Shown here: piece after piece, positions 1 through 12,369 of the stretch
Position numbering within the stretch: position 1 is the stretch's first letter
Layout of the letters: every line of letters starts with the position of its first letter
NCBI GenBank assembly: GCA_019722365.1
Contig: JADFUC010001474.1
Location: 273,519-337,518, forward strand
DNA from: Lithospermum erythrorhizon
Taxonomy: Eukaryota > Streptophyta > Magnoliopsida > Boraginales > Boraginaceae
Reading direction: 5' to 3'
Length of the DNA stretch: 64,000 bases
The notes under the pieces: generated by a model
Told to the model about the DNA's origin: nothing
Database searches by the model: none
The model's input: the letters and a program-made list of their open reading frames with translations, nothing else
Program-made: the position numbers and the translations under genes

Positions 1-1622
1 TGAATATGACCTTCAATCAAAACTAATGTTCATGTGAAGTTTTAATTTATCTAGAATTCGTCATCATAAGGTAGGTACTACCATTTGTTTTATTTTCATA
101 GAAAAGAAGTTTTATTTCCATTAATTAAACTTTAAATTTTTTATTAATCAACATTTTAGAAAATGTGTTGTAACAAATTAGACACCAATGACATTCAATT
201 CATCTTGAATGACGAAATATATATAATAAGTATGTACGAAATTATAATGTTGTATAATCTGAAGTACTTTGTTAAAGTTAGGTAAAACATTGACATTTAT
301 AATAGTAAATACAAATGATGTTCATCTTAAGACTTTGAAAGCTAAAAAATACGTTGAAAATTACGGTGTTATTAAGAGATTGTTCTATTAAGATTCTTAA
401 ATGACTAATTTTATAATTTTAAATTTTATAGAACTTTGTTTAGTTATTTTTTAAGTTTTTTAGGGGTCAATTTGCCAAAAGTATATATATTATATATTCC
501 GTAATTCTATTATTGTATTATAAGTTTGTGTTGTGAGTATCTTGTATCTTAAGGATCTTAGTAATATTTACATTGAGTATCTTGTATCTTAAGAATCTTT
601 TCCCGATAACGTATTTTAGTGTGAATGCTTATTAAGATGCCCAATAACATAACTTGACCCTCAATATCGTTATGCTTGCGACAGGTTAGATTTGATGGAT
701 TAGTATACTTAAGCCGTGAGTCTTTCAATGGCGTTTTGTCATAAGCTCGCGTGCTTGTAGCTTGGGTGTGTGGAATTCGTCGTAGAATCACCCCCATACG
801 TGCCGAAACCACTTTCGCGCGTCACAGAATTATCACGTCAGCAGCTTGCGTTGAAGTTAGCATGAGATGAGATTAGAAAGAAGATGCGTCTTGATGGTTG
901 TTATGAATGGTATAAAATCAATCATATCGAGCATGTCCTTGGCATTTCTTGGTTGAATATTACATTGATATAAGTGTATGTTATATCATTTATGAAGACC
1001 ACAATATAATCAATTGGTTTTACTTCATGGGGTAAATTATCTACTAATTTACGGAGTATATCAAAGGCTTCCTTTTGTATATAGATAGATTTCTTGACAA
1101 ATATTCTTTTTATACACATTATTTTCATAGTATTTTTTATATTTTTTTCAAGATATAATAAAAAAGAATTAATAATTAAAGTTTGACAAAAAAAAACGAA
1201 AATGTTAGCTAAAATGACTTAAAATAAATAGAAATAATCATAATAAAAATAAGAATTTATTATAGAGTAGATAGATTAGCATTACGATAGTTGTCCCTTC
1301 AATCTTTGACCAACAAGTTGGTTGTACAAAACATGAATTAATTAACAAATGGGTTGGATGAAAGAGTAACTGAAAATGATGAATAACATCGGTCGATGAT
1401 TAATTAAATTTGAGAAACATGTTAGTCAAACAATATGATTGTGCTGTTACAAAAGCTAAGATAGGGAGAAGAAGAAAAAAGCAGAAAAGATAGATAAGAA
1501 TTAATTATGGGGGACAATATAGACATCCTCCCGAATATTTAGGGGGTTTCATTTTATATTTTAAACAATAGTGTATCTGTTTAGAGAGAGAATGGTCGGA
1601 TAAACGGGGTTAGGGTTTAGAG
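1..1622. other. AT-rich upstream region of the ARF3 gene
   Basis: No supported gene. The stretch is AT-rich, and a 25-bp unit beginning gagtatcttgtatcttaa occurs twice (about 536-560 and 574-598). The last few hundred bases before 1623 should hold the promoter and 5' leader of the ARF gene, but I cannot point to a defined TATA box. Short open frames on the minus strand (558-812, 922-1128) show no recognisable family. Confidence 0.5.
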
Positions 1623-4600
1623 ATGATGATAGACTTGAACAGTGCTGTAGATGGCGAAGAAGGGGGCGGTTGGATGGGGGTTGGAGGGCCGGTGTGTATG
1701 GAGCTATGGCAGGCGTGTGCGGGGGCGTTGATTTGGTTGCCCAAAAAGGGAAGCTCTGTGGTTTACTTCCCTCAAGGACACCTTCAGCATCTCTCTGCTG
1801 TGCCCTCTTTGGATCTTCCTCCTCATATCTTTTGCCGCGTCGTCGATGTTAAGCTCCATGTAAGCCCCATCGTACTTGTTTCGTTATATTCTCTTCTCTT
1901 AATGTTTTATGCTTTATCAGGCTGAGCACACTAGTGACGAGGTCTTCGCTCAACTCACACTATTGCCGGATACTCAGGTATTTCTTATTGCCAATTGCTT
2001 TTATATGCTGATATTGCATTTCAAATTAATGCCTTTGTTAAACAGATTGAACTAAAATGGAGCCAAGGGGCAGTTGGAACCGAAATTGAACAAGAGGATT
2101 GCATACACGACAAAATATTTACACCCCAAATGTTTTGCAAAACTCTTACTGCTTCAGATACCAGCACACATGGTGGCTTCTCTGTACCTCGTCGAGCTGC
2201 TGAGGACTGCTTCCCTCCCTTGGTAATTCTATTCAATTATATTTTAGATTGAATGGAAGACCTCCAAAAGCAGGGAGCTTGAGTTTTGAATCTACCCTCT
2301 ATCCTTTAAGATGCCATAATGGTTTGAATGTAGGACTACAAACAACAAAGGCCCTCCCAAGAGTTGGTAGCTAAGGATCTTCATGGGATTGAGTGGAAAT
2401 TCAAACATATATATAGAGGTACTACTAACAAATTCAATTATTTGTTATTTTTGCTCAATATCTTCATTCAAACTTAAAGATTACCATTATCTTATCTTCT
2501 GATGAACAGGGCAACCACGCAGGCATCTGCTGACAACTGGTTGGAGTTCATTTGTCAACAAGAAAAAGCTTGTTTCTGGAGATGCAGTGCTTTTCCTTAA
2601 GTATGTTCTCTGCTGGCCCGGAGCACCTTGTTCATGCTCATCCCCTCTCTCTGTCGCAATACGTATTTTCATTTTTTGTTTCAGGAATGGTGAAGGAGAA
2701 CTGAGGCTAGGGATTCGAAGAGCAAGCCAAGTTAGGAGTGGTAGTACAGCTCTTGGTTCTGCTATCCAACAGCTGAATTGTGGAGGAGTTGCTTCTCTGG
2801 TTAAATCCATATCTTCGAAAAGTGCATTTACAATTTGTTACAATCCAAGGTATTTGCTCACTTCCATTAGTCTTCGTTTGGCTATATATGCAAGAATCGA
2901 TATACAGTATCGTATTTGAATATTTAAGTAAAAATACTATCTACCTGAACTAGTGCAATTTTTATGAGCATCGAATATTCTAATATGTTGCGAAATTGAC
3001 CGAGTAACACAGAATGTATTTTACTTACAATTTGTTTCTAAATCAATGAAGATGGATTTCCATGGAGACTCATCACACTGATTCTCTGTGTAGTACAAAA
3101 TATATTATCTTAAGGGTGATGACTGAGAGTTGGGGATAAGAAGAAAGGATTTGGATTGGTACCCCTATTTAGCAGTTAAATTGACATTCATTGACAATTT
3201 TAGTACTGTCTAAAAGGCAAATGATCAAAGTAGAATATCCAGAAAGACTAGTGACAAGAATTATGTTGACTAATGGGTTATCAATGTAACCTTGTCTTTA
3301 AAATAATAAATTTAGGTGATGGTGGAGTCGAGGTTTGTTTCATTAACTTATGCCTGATACATTTATAATCACTATCTGGAACGGGGAACCCAGTATTCAA
3401 TCTAGGCATCTGTCATGAGGTTACATACAACCTTGTCATTCACATACAAGGGTTTGTGGATTGCTTCAGAATTCAGCATTTTGATTTTTGTTATGTATAG
3501 AGAAGGTATTTAAGATCTCCTATCTAATCAGTAAATTCTTCATTTTTTCTTGATGCACCTTTTTAGCTTCCGTCTTCGATTCTTTTCCAACTCTGGTTGG
3601 TTTATACTGAATATGTTCTATGATTATTATATAAATGCTGAGATACCTTTCACTGTACTTCCTCCATTTGAAAAAGATATTCTAGTTTTCAGTTTTGATG
3701 GTTGGCTTTTAAAATTTTGAACTCAAATATATGCGTATAATATTTAGTGAAAAATATATCAAAACGTAGTATTTCAAAGTATTTTACTATTAACATGGTG
3801 ATTTTGATTCAAATCAAACTTATGTGTGTCCGTTAAGGTTACACAATTTGTTAATTTTGACCATTGAAAAACAAACTGGACGTTTTTTTAAATGTAGGTA
3901 GTATTAATAGATTAAGACTTGAGGCTACAAACTGAATCATCATTTCCTTGAAATTAAGAATCTAGTATGTCTGTGTAAATAGCATCATAGATCCACTCAT
4001 GTAAAACCATTCCTTTCCTAGATCAACTTATGTATGAAAGAAATTGCAAGTAAAAACTTTGGTCCATCTGTGTGACTTGCTCTTGTTAATGCTTCTCCAG
4101 GCTATTGTTTTCTGCATTCAGCTTCAATATATTGTGCTTCTTCATCAATATGGTTATTATCTTAATCTAAGCATTTCGCAGGCTGATCTCATCAGAGTTC
4201 ATTGTACCATTCTACAAATTTTCAAAGAGCCTCACTCTCACATTTTCAGCTGGAACAAGGTTCAAAATAAGATTTGAGACAGATGAGGCAGTGGAAAGAA
4301 GGTTAGTTCAAACTGATATCTCCTATCTGAAATAAGCTATTATTGCATCTCTAATAATTGTTAACATGTAGCAGGCATTGCGGGCTTGTTATAGGGATGA
4401 GTGACTTAGACCCTATCAGGTGGCCTGGTTCTAAATGGAGGTCCCTCTTGGTATGAAGTTACTTTATTATTCTTGATCATCTCAATTTGTACACACGTCA
4501 TACAGCCTTATTATACCAGAATGGGCGGGATGATAAATTGAGTCTCTTACCTCAATCGCAGACATCCCGTTTTTTATAGTTATAAGCTTTCAGCTTTTGG

Positions 4601-6402
4601 CCTTAAATATATTTATTTGTGTTTATTATAATATTTTTATAAAATGTATCAATTGAAAGAGTTTGAAATGTAGTTTTCATTGATATAGTTTCATCCAAGT
4701 ATTATCTGTCTATTAATATCTGCGGTCAGTTCGAGATGAAGCAAAAGTTAAGTGGATAATGCTGTGGATGGAGGAATGGTGATGATTCTCTTACTTACAC
4801 TAAAACCAAATCAAACTAAGCCTTTTGCCACATAATATTTGGTTGACTTTTTTACTTTCTATATTTGGTAAGAGAAAATGTTAGTAATTATCTTTGAGCT
4901 ACGATGTGAAGAGGGGAACCTCTCTGATAGAATGTCATGTCACAAAACAATTTGTTTATATAATCTGCAGATATTCCTCTTAAGAAACAATAAACTCACT
5001 AGAGATAAAAACTCAAATACTGACATGTTGTCATTTTCAGAAGAGTTCATGTTCATATATATTCATTGATTTATATGGAGCTTCCTCTAAATAACAAAAT
5101 CCTATTAGTAGATCCATCCCTGTTTTCCCATCTCAAATCAAATTCTCATCTGGCGCCCAATAATGTGCGTCATCTGTAAGACTAATTTTATCTTGTTCAT
5201 TTTTTGTGAAAATTATGTCTGTATGGACCTGCAATTCATAAATTTTACCTGATAAGAAAAAGATTGACATATTGACTATTGCTGTTATTAGGACAGTATA
5301 CCTATTGTTTTTTTAATTATATTTTGCCAACATCAACCATCAAATGTAGAGGAATATAGGGAATATCAACCTTTACTGATATTACAGGTGAGATGGGATG
5401 ATCTAGACATTACTCGAGGTAACAGGGTGTCCCCATGGGAAATTGAGCCATGTAGTCCAGTCACTCGCTCAAGCAACCTGGTGTTACCTGCATCAAAGAG
5501 AACTAGGACCATCTTTCCTCCAGAAAATGCAGATTATTCAGGTCCAAGAGGTTCATTATATTTTCCATCTTTTTCATATTGCTTGCTACTATGAAGTATG
5601 AAGGCCTGTCGTTTATTTAATGAATAAGTGCTAACTAGTTTGCACTTTTTCAGATGGTACTGTTGTATCAGACTTTGGGGAATCAGCAAGGTTCCAGAAG
5701 GTCTTGCAAGGTCAAGAAATGTTGAGTTTTGATTCATCTAATGGTTCTGTTCATGGACAGATTCATCAGCCACCAGAGGTCAGTTTTGTGCCTGGTTTCG
5801 GGGATTCAAGAATTTCCACTATAGAAAGCAATCATGGAGACTTTTTTCGAAGGACTGGATTGTATTCATCTTACGAGTCTTGTAAGGTCTTGCAAGGTCA
5901 AGAAACTATTGTGTGCCCATCATACAGGAAGGATCCCGTCCTTGGTGATAAATCATCAAGCCGTAGGAATGGGTCATATAACATATTACAGGGTATACCT
6001 GCTCAGGTGCATCCTTATGCTCTGGTGTCGTCACCATCTTCAATGATGACAATTCAGCAAACCAGCTCTGTTGCATCCGACTTTTGTTCGCTACTTGGTG
6101 CTGAGAGAGAGCATATGGTAACTGACATGAGAGCATCGTTTGGAGTTTCTGATATATATCCAAGAAATTCTCAAGCACACCCAAAATATATGCCGAATTC
6201 CTTGGGTCAAGATATGATGAAAGATAACCAGAATGAAATCGGAGTGGCACAGCTTCCTTATGCCGCTCAATCATGTAAAGATAGCATAGACTTAGCCCCA
6301 ACCTGTAAAAGCAGCTGCAGACTGTTTGGTTTCTCATTGTCAGAGGGCAGACACACCAGCAACAATGAAGAAAGCCAGAGTCAAATTCATGCCTTCATGT
6401 AG
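1623..6402 (+). CDS. ARF3: Auxin response factor 3 / ETTIN-like transcription factor
   Basis: Ten coding exons: 1623-1859, 1921-1977, 2046-2222, 2334-2418, 2510-2600, 2685-2849, 4182-4301, 4375-4450, 5388-5550, 5654-6402. All phases agree and give about 639 residues, close to Arabidopsis ETTIN (about 608). The order is a short N terminus with the ELWQACAG and YFPQGHLQH motifs, a B3 DNA-binding domain at about 126-228 ([40 protein letters not shown]), then the ARF middle domain through [14 protein letters not shown] and RVSPWEIEP. There is no PB1 dimerisation domain; the protein ends near SCRLFGFSL, as ETTIN does. ETTIN acts in the nucleus, usually as a repressor, in gynoecium patterning and leaf polarity. 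Twin KVLQGQE motifs in the last exon are encoded by the two tasiR-ARF sites. The start could also be the second ATG at 1626. Exon 9 may end at 5541 instead of 5550; both keep frame. Confidence 0.93.
3656..3903. mobile_element. Stowaway-like MITE in ARF3 intron 6
   Basis: The left end reads TACTTCCTCCATTTGAAAAA and the reverse complement of the right end reads TACTACCTACATTTAAAAAA. The two are near-matching terminal inverted repeats that begin with the TA duplicated by Tc1/Mariner-type insertion. The interior is about 250 bp, AT-rich and non-coding. It lies inside the 1.3-kb intron between 2850 and 4181. Confidence 0.75.
5698..5718 (+). promoter_or_regulatory. tasiR-ARF target site 1
   Basis: The sequence AGGTCTTGCAAGGTCAAGAA (5699-5718) is complementary to the TAS3-derived tasiR-ARF small RNA, with one G:U wobble and mismatch only at the edge. 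It encodes VLQGQE. ARF3 and ARF4 of land plants carry two such sites, which silence the mRNA after transcription and set up leaf adaxial-abaxial polarity. Confidence 0.92.
5884..5904 (+). promoter_or_regulatory. tasiR-ARF target site 2
   Basis: This is a second copy of the same 21-nt target (the 20 bases 5885-5904 are identical to site 1), 186 bp downstream in the same exon and again in a KVLQGQE codon context. Confidence 0.92.
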
Positions 6403-6683
6403 TCGAGTTCCTCAATTCCATGCCGTGTCAATGGTAGGAACGGCTTACATTCCACTGACCAGTTGAATCCGAAACATCTATCCGTGTCAATGGGCTTATG
6501 ACTAAATGAAATGTCAGTTACATTGTGGGAGACATGCTTTTTATCCTAGAATTTTAGCATATTCTACCAAACAATTAAAACTTAGTACCTCCCATGATGG
6601 CTTGTGTATGTATTTTATGCGATGACTTGTAACTAATCTTGAAGCATCAAGAAGTTTGACAACTTATCTGAGGTTAAAATTCT
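6403..6683 (+). other. ARF3 3' UTR and downstream spacer
   Basis: No open frame of note follows the ARF3 stop. The stretch is likely 3' untranslated sequence running up to the foldback element. Confidence 0.4.
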
Positions 6684-7491
6684 CAAGAAATTTAGATAAT
6701 TAGCATCCTTTTGGACACTCTTTTAATTTGTAGCATCATTTTTAAAAAATTTGTTACACAGGCACCCCCCTGCAAAAAGATATTGTTAAAAATTTAACAC
6801 CTTTCCTCATCATCTTTTTGTTCAATTCAAATCCTAATTATCGCTCTTCACCACAGCCACACTAATCCTAACCACCACCACCAAACACAAAACCACCACC
6901 AACCACCTCCCTTCGCCCCCTGCGCATCCCCCTACCCCCACCCATTTTTCCTCACTCACCTCCCCATCACCTCAAATCCACCACCCCCTCCCCCAATCCA
7001 AACAATCGAAACCATCCCCCCACCCCCAAACTAAGGTCTCGGAATTGCAGAAAGGGATGGAGGGTGCAGAAGACTCTAGAAAGCAGGGGAAGCTGAGGGA
7101 GGGGGTTCGAAGTGTAGAAAAAGAGGGAGGTCGATTGTTTGGATTGGGGGATGTGTAGCTGATTTGGGAGGGGGTATGGGTTGCGATTAGGGAGGGGTGG
7201 GGTCGCGGGCGAGGGAGGAGGGAGGAGGGGGGAGAATAAGGAGAGGGGCAGTGGGAAGGGGAGGATGAAGGGGAAGGTAGGAGGGTGGTGGTGGAATGGG
7301 GGGTGGGATGGTGGTCGATGGTGGTGGCTAGGGTTTGGTGGTGGTGTGAAATGGAAATGAAGAAGATGAGTTAGGTGTTACTTTTTTATGAATGATTTAG
7401 TGCTGGCCAGGAAAAAGTGTTAATTTTCAAAGAAAAAAAGGTGTTAAAAATTAAAATCCTATAAAAAGGATGCTAGTTAACCAAATTTCTC
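6684..7491. mobile_element. Foldback element with strand-asymmetric arms
   Basis: The left end (6684-6712, core TAGCATCCTTTT) matches the reverse complement of the right end (7463-7491, core AAAAGGATGCTA) over about 29 bp, including the flanking GAAATTT. Inner parts also pair: taacacctttcc near 6800 with gtgttaa repeats near 7430, and a C-rich arm of ccaccacc units (6840-7030) with a G-rich arm of ggtggtgg and gggagg units (7040-7370). There is no coding capacity. It looks like a non-autonomous foldback or Mutator-like MITE; the exact target duplication is not clear. Confidence 0.6.
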
Positions 7492-9081
7492 AACGGCATG
7501 ATTAGATTATGGTGATTGTGCTGCATTGTTTGAGATTGCTTTTACTGTAAGTATATCTTTTGTATTTTTGGATTTTCAAATTAAAAATGTAGAACTGAAA
7601 ATGAGGTCTCTGTTTTGGTTCAAAATTTTATTTTTAAATATTGTTTTCGAATTATAAAATAAGAAACGTTTCAAAAACATTATAACATTTAATAAACAGC
7701 GTAAAATCTTGGAAACTCAAAATAAATTATATATACTAAGAAATATTTCTATAAATATAGATATTATAACAATTTTAAATATTCAACCTCATTAATTAAA
7801 TTAAAAATAAAAGAACACATTTTGAAAAGCTATATTTATTGATCATATATTAACATTCTACTTTGAGATTCTATTATCCAGGGTTCCACAAAGACTTATT
7901 CAACTAATTCAATTTATTAGTTGAATGATTCAGCGTGTCGAGGATCAGCAATAGTTTAAGGAACATATATAATATAATCGGTGTATAAGTTACAAGTTGC
8001 CTAAAGATGAGGAGATACTTAGGTGCACCCCCTGTATATATTGCTCTTTAATTTTCACCCACAACCTACAGAACTAAGTAAAAAAAAGTTACTCTATATA
8101 TCATTTCAAGAAACGAAGAGGTATAGTAATAAACGATGATAATAATCTGATTATAATGTCTAGTCTCATTCAAATAAAAACTGAGAAAATACTACTAGTA
8201 TTGTACCCTAACATATTATTATTCTTGATTTGAAATAGGTGAAGAAGAGGGCAGTTGCTCATTACAATGGCACCAAGCAGTCCAGGGACACCATCACCAA
8301 CAGTGCTACCAAGTCTCTTGGTGGCCAACTTTTCGATCAGCCTCAGCCGAACTCCTGAAAAATGTGTGTCCGTTATTATTAGATGAGGTTTTAATGTATT
8401 GCCCGTTTGAACGCAGGTTGTATCGCCAGGAGTCTAGGAGCAGACATTTCTAGTGTGATGCATCTTATCATCTTAGTTTTAGATAATAATCGATGTCTCT
8501 ATTAATTAGTGTGTTATGGGTCATTACCAATTTATTTTCAAGTTACTAGTGCTCCTCCTGTGTGCAAGCCATTAGCTTCAATATCAAATATAGAAATTGA
8601 TGCAAACATGCATGGTTCAAATGCAAAACAAATGCTAGTTTTGTACGAAACAGTAACAAACCGTTAAATTGCACTAGCTATCGGTGTATGGTGTTTTTAT
8701 TCATTCATAAGGTTTATAGCAGATTTTATATGTCTGTAGGAGTAATGCTTGTAGCTTAAAGCATTCTTGCAGTGCAGCTCTGACCAATGCATAAGAAATC
8801 AGTTTTTAGAAATAATGGCTAAAACAATTAAGTCACCCCCATAAAACAGGTCAATTTGCAACAGAGTTGCCACCAGGTGACAATATGTGCAATTGTGCTC
8901 TTCAAATGAACCTACGCACGTATACAAAATGTTTCTAAGGTGATGGCATAAATCGGCACTTTTCGAAATCAACATGTACAGAAGATAAATACAGAATTAC
9001 ATGAAAAAACACAGTTTCCTAGTCACATTTAAATTTCGGGGTGAGATGACAAAGAGCCAGAAACAACAAAAACACAATAGG
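7492..9081. other. Intergenic region, no clear gene
   Basis: Mostly AT-rich, unrecognised sequence. It includes the small exon-like frame at 8239-8358 and otherwise nothing that I can assign. Confidence 0.4.
8239..8358 (+). other. Orphan exon-like open frame of unknown origin
   Basis: A GTG-led frame of 39 codons plus a stop follows a good splice-acceptor context (tgaaatag). It contains KKRAVAHYNGTKQSRDT and ends in QLFDQPQPNS. Its base composition is clearly more coding-like (richer in G and C, ordinary codons) than the AT-rich flanks. I do not recognise the family, and no partner exon is evident nearby. It may be the stranded last exon of a decayed or duplicated gene. Confidence 0.3.
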
Positions 9082-10559
9082 TCATGAAATACTCTCAGTT
9101 TGGGTGAAGTGTTGGAATGATGAGCAGGGCCAAGTCTCTGTATCCAATAAGAGAGCACAGTCTTGTGATCCCTGAAGAAACATTGAGTTCTGGACTGGAT
9201 TCAAGGTGCCATCAGTTGCAAGTGAAGACTCAAATTGTTCCAAAACCTTCACAATCTGCCAAAACTCTGGCCTCTTTTCTGGTTGCGCAGACCAACATTG
9301 TTCTATCAAAGCTTTCATAGCAAGTGGGCAGTTCTCAGGTACAATGGGTCTCAGATTCTGAAACATCCCAAATCATTAGTCTTGAAACTAATTTACAAAT
9401 TACTTCTACAGACATAGTTCAGTGACAACTGAAATATTGGTTACACACTCCTGTGATACAAAAACGAGCTTTACCAAGATCTGAAGCCATGTGCCTGATT
9501 CTCATTGATACCAAATATACCATGAGTTTTCCTTTTTAAATACTGAAACTTTAGATTGTAAGTATCAGAAATTCATGTACATGTTGCCCTTCACTGATTC
9601 ACTTGATGTGAAGGATGATAACAATTAATCATATGTTGCTTGACAAGGATATCATTAAGAACGAGAACATTGATCACAAATTATTAAATGTTTGAAAGAA
9701 CATGATAAGATCCCACACACATGGAGAGTTAGTCCCGTATCTGAATTAATGCAAGTAAGTTCCGCTCATGGGAAACAGATAATTAATTAAACAGCTAATC
9801 TGAGAAGTAATTTTTTATGTCTTGCGGAGTAAAAGAATTTATATTCTCTCACTCTTGCATATAAATGAAATGGAATAAAATCAAAATGGCCCAATACACT
9901 ACCACACTTCTATATATTATGCAATGAAATAGTCTTTGCACTTCATCTTGGATCATCTGAATTGAAACAAGCTCTGTTATTAATAAGGTTGAGTTATAAT
10001 TAACCCCTCAACCGCCCCTCCAACCTACCCCATAGACAAGACTACGGGGCCTCTTTAGCGGCAATGAGACATGTTGAATGCAAAACAAGGATAAGGGACT
10101 CACAGCATGGAACACAGCAAAAGCAGCCTGTATTGGTGTCATGTCTTCTTCATAGGGATAGTTCCAGCCACCAACTCCCATAATATCAATCCAAAACCAT
10201 ATACATCTACTTTCCGCCCATAAGGTTTGCGTTTTATCAGCTCAGGTGCCATCCAGCGGTATGTACCGGGGTCTTCTGCTAGAAGATCACAATATGCCTC
10301 CTCACAAGCTATTCCAAAGTCGGCAATTTTCAAGTGAAAATCTCCATTTATAAGTATATTCTCGGGTTTGAGATCCCTGTGGATCATCCCTTGTGAATGG
10401 ATGTATTCCATTCCTCGAGCAATATCTAAAGCTAAAAGAGTAATCGCTTCTCAATGGAACTGATTGATGCTGAAAGCTCAAGGTAGGCTCTCAAAGAACC
10501 TTGTGATAAATATTCCGTGATAACACAAAAACGGGTGGCTTTCTGCATGCTGCTACGAA
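9082..10559 (-). pseudogene. HT1: HT1-like Raf-type protein kinase, truncated and frameshifted
   Basis: Two exons are visible on the minus strand: 10559-10104, with motifs QFVAACRKPPVF, HRDLKPENILI, DFGIACEEAYCD and GTYRWMAPELI, and 9357-9082, with LRPIVPENCP, ALIEQCWS and VLEQFESSLA. These are closest to HIGH LEAF TEMPERATURE 1, the guard-cell MAPKKK-like kinase that controls CO2-responsive stomatal movement. The reading frame breaks repeatedly: one base short in the A-run at 10527-10531 (after PPVF), near 10444-10450 (before LALDIARG), near 10153-10156 (after GTIP, before YEEDMTP), and again near 9170-9180 in the C-terminal tail. The glycine loop and catalytic-lysine exon are absent upstream. 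The catalytic HRD and DFG remain. The likely explanation is a decayed duplicate; uncorrected homopolymer errors are the alternative. Confidence 0.85.
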
Positions 10560-12369
10560 CTGCATTCACACGATTCAGAGTGAAACATAGAAGCAACAGA
10601 AACTATATTTGAAGTAATATACATTGCCTTTATAAAGAAAAGATATAGCTTTGAAAGAAACACAAAGAGTGCAATGACTTTTTTGCCGAAAACAAAAGCT
10701 TAGAGAAAATTGACAATCAAGGTAATTAATGAATCTATGTTATATTATATTATATTCTATTTTCAAGATGTGTTTGAAAACTTCATTAGTATTGTCTGAG
10801 TTTTGTTTACGATTATGCAATGTTAATTACGATATGATTTTTATTTTTTATGGTCTAATATAAATTCGGTCGGTTTACATCAGATAATCTTCAAATATTT
10901 ATTTTGTTTATGCGTTTGCTTTTTCACAACAAAGCGCCAAAGGTTTAATCCATCGGCCAAAGTCAAGCAAATTTGGAAGAGAAGACGTTGGAGGAGATTG
11001 CGAAGGGTAAGCGACAACGAGAATGATGGGGAAGAAATAATGATTCCCCAATCTGGATGATCTCGTTGGGATTTTATGTGTTGAATTAATCACGTTGGAA
11101 AAAGAAAATGAAGAAAAAGATGATGAGATGAGCAAAGAAAGAAGGGAGCAGCATGCGTCGTCGAATTTAGAGAATTTTGTGACGCTGACTTTTCGGTTGT
11201 GAGACTTCCCAATCTCTATCTAATATGTGCATTCATACTTCTCGATTATCTGTGCAGAACACCAAAGATGAGAACAACCTAACATTTGAAAATTATAAAA
11301 CATAGTTAAGGCAGTCTTGTCATATATTGTCTAATGTGTCTTAACTACAAATTATATTATTTATTCATGAATTTGTTGCTTTTACGGTATCACATGACTC
11401 TCAGTGAACACTTGACCTAAACTGCTTGGGTGATAAGGCAGCATGACATATTGAAAGAGAAAAATTACAGGAGGATGAATTTCTTCTGGAGCACATTGAT
11501 GATTTGATGTCAATAAAATCAATGACCAAGAAAGCGAAACCGATAATTCTGATACCGTAGTATTTGAATATATGCTTTATGATTATATGTCGTATAAATT
11601 ACTATATTACTAACAAAATTCGGATCTAATCAAATTTTCTTTTGCAGGGCTATTCCATTGGGTTCAAGTCAGGAGTTGGTTCCTTTCCGGGGACAAGAAT
11701 CAGTGTAAGTACAAAAATACTTTGTCACTAAAAAATTGAATTTATATAATGTAATAAACCATACATATGTCACAATGTGGGATATGATTATGAACCATAT
11801 CAGTACTATATTATGACATAAAAATCATGTATCTAATTATAATAATCTATTGCGGGGCTTTATTCATTTGGCATCAATTCCACCGGACCTGCTCGACTTG
11901 GAATGTGAAAGTCCACCAGTGAAAAATAACCAAAAGAAATTGTGTCCTCCTCGAGCTTACAAAAGAAAAGAAAAGAATAGTAAAGCCATAACGATATTTG
12001 CTAAGTCCACATATTGATGGCCATGCGGTAGAGTCGACACTAGAATCCACGGACCAAGAACCTTGTCACGCATATATTTAGAGTTGAAAGCGATCCGTAA
12101 AGTTTGATTATAATAAAGTAATTTTTGTTGCTAATTGTAATTATGCGTTGAATACAGTAGGCTCCGTATTATATGTGCAAAATGGATGAAATTTACAAAA
12201 GTAAGGATAAGCAGTTACAAATTTAATGCAGAAGAGAGATTTTGGACTCTTCAAGAAGAAGAGTGGGTATCGTCGCTTTTAGTGGAAAATCTTGAGAATC
12301 AATTGAATGTTGAGGAGTAGCTCCGGAAAAGGCCGAATGGGCGATTAGTGCTTTCATGATGAAGTACGT
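10560..12369. other. Intergenic region upstream of the kinase copy, decayed sequence
   Basis: No kinase N-terminal exon can be found here on the minus strand. A 75-codon minus-strand frame (10908-11135) is present but has no recognisable motif. From about 11.4 kb there are scattered exon-like fragments of decaying transposon character. Confidence 0.4.

Noticed and set aside
908..1128. Minus-strand frame with DILRKLVDNLPHEVKPIDYI as a gene
   Set aside because: No start context, no partner exon and no recognised family; AT-rich flanks make chance or decayed transposon likely.
10908..11135. N-terminal exon of the HT1-like kinase
   Set aside because: The translation has no glycine loop, catalytic lysine or WS..LFIG-type kinase start; it is Ser-rich and unrelated.
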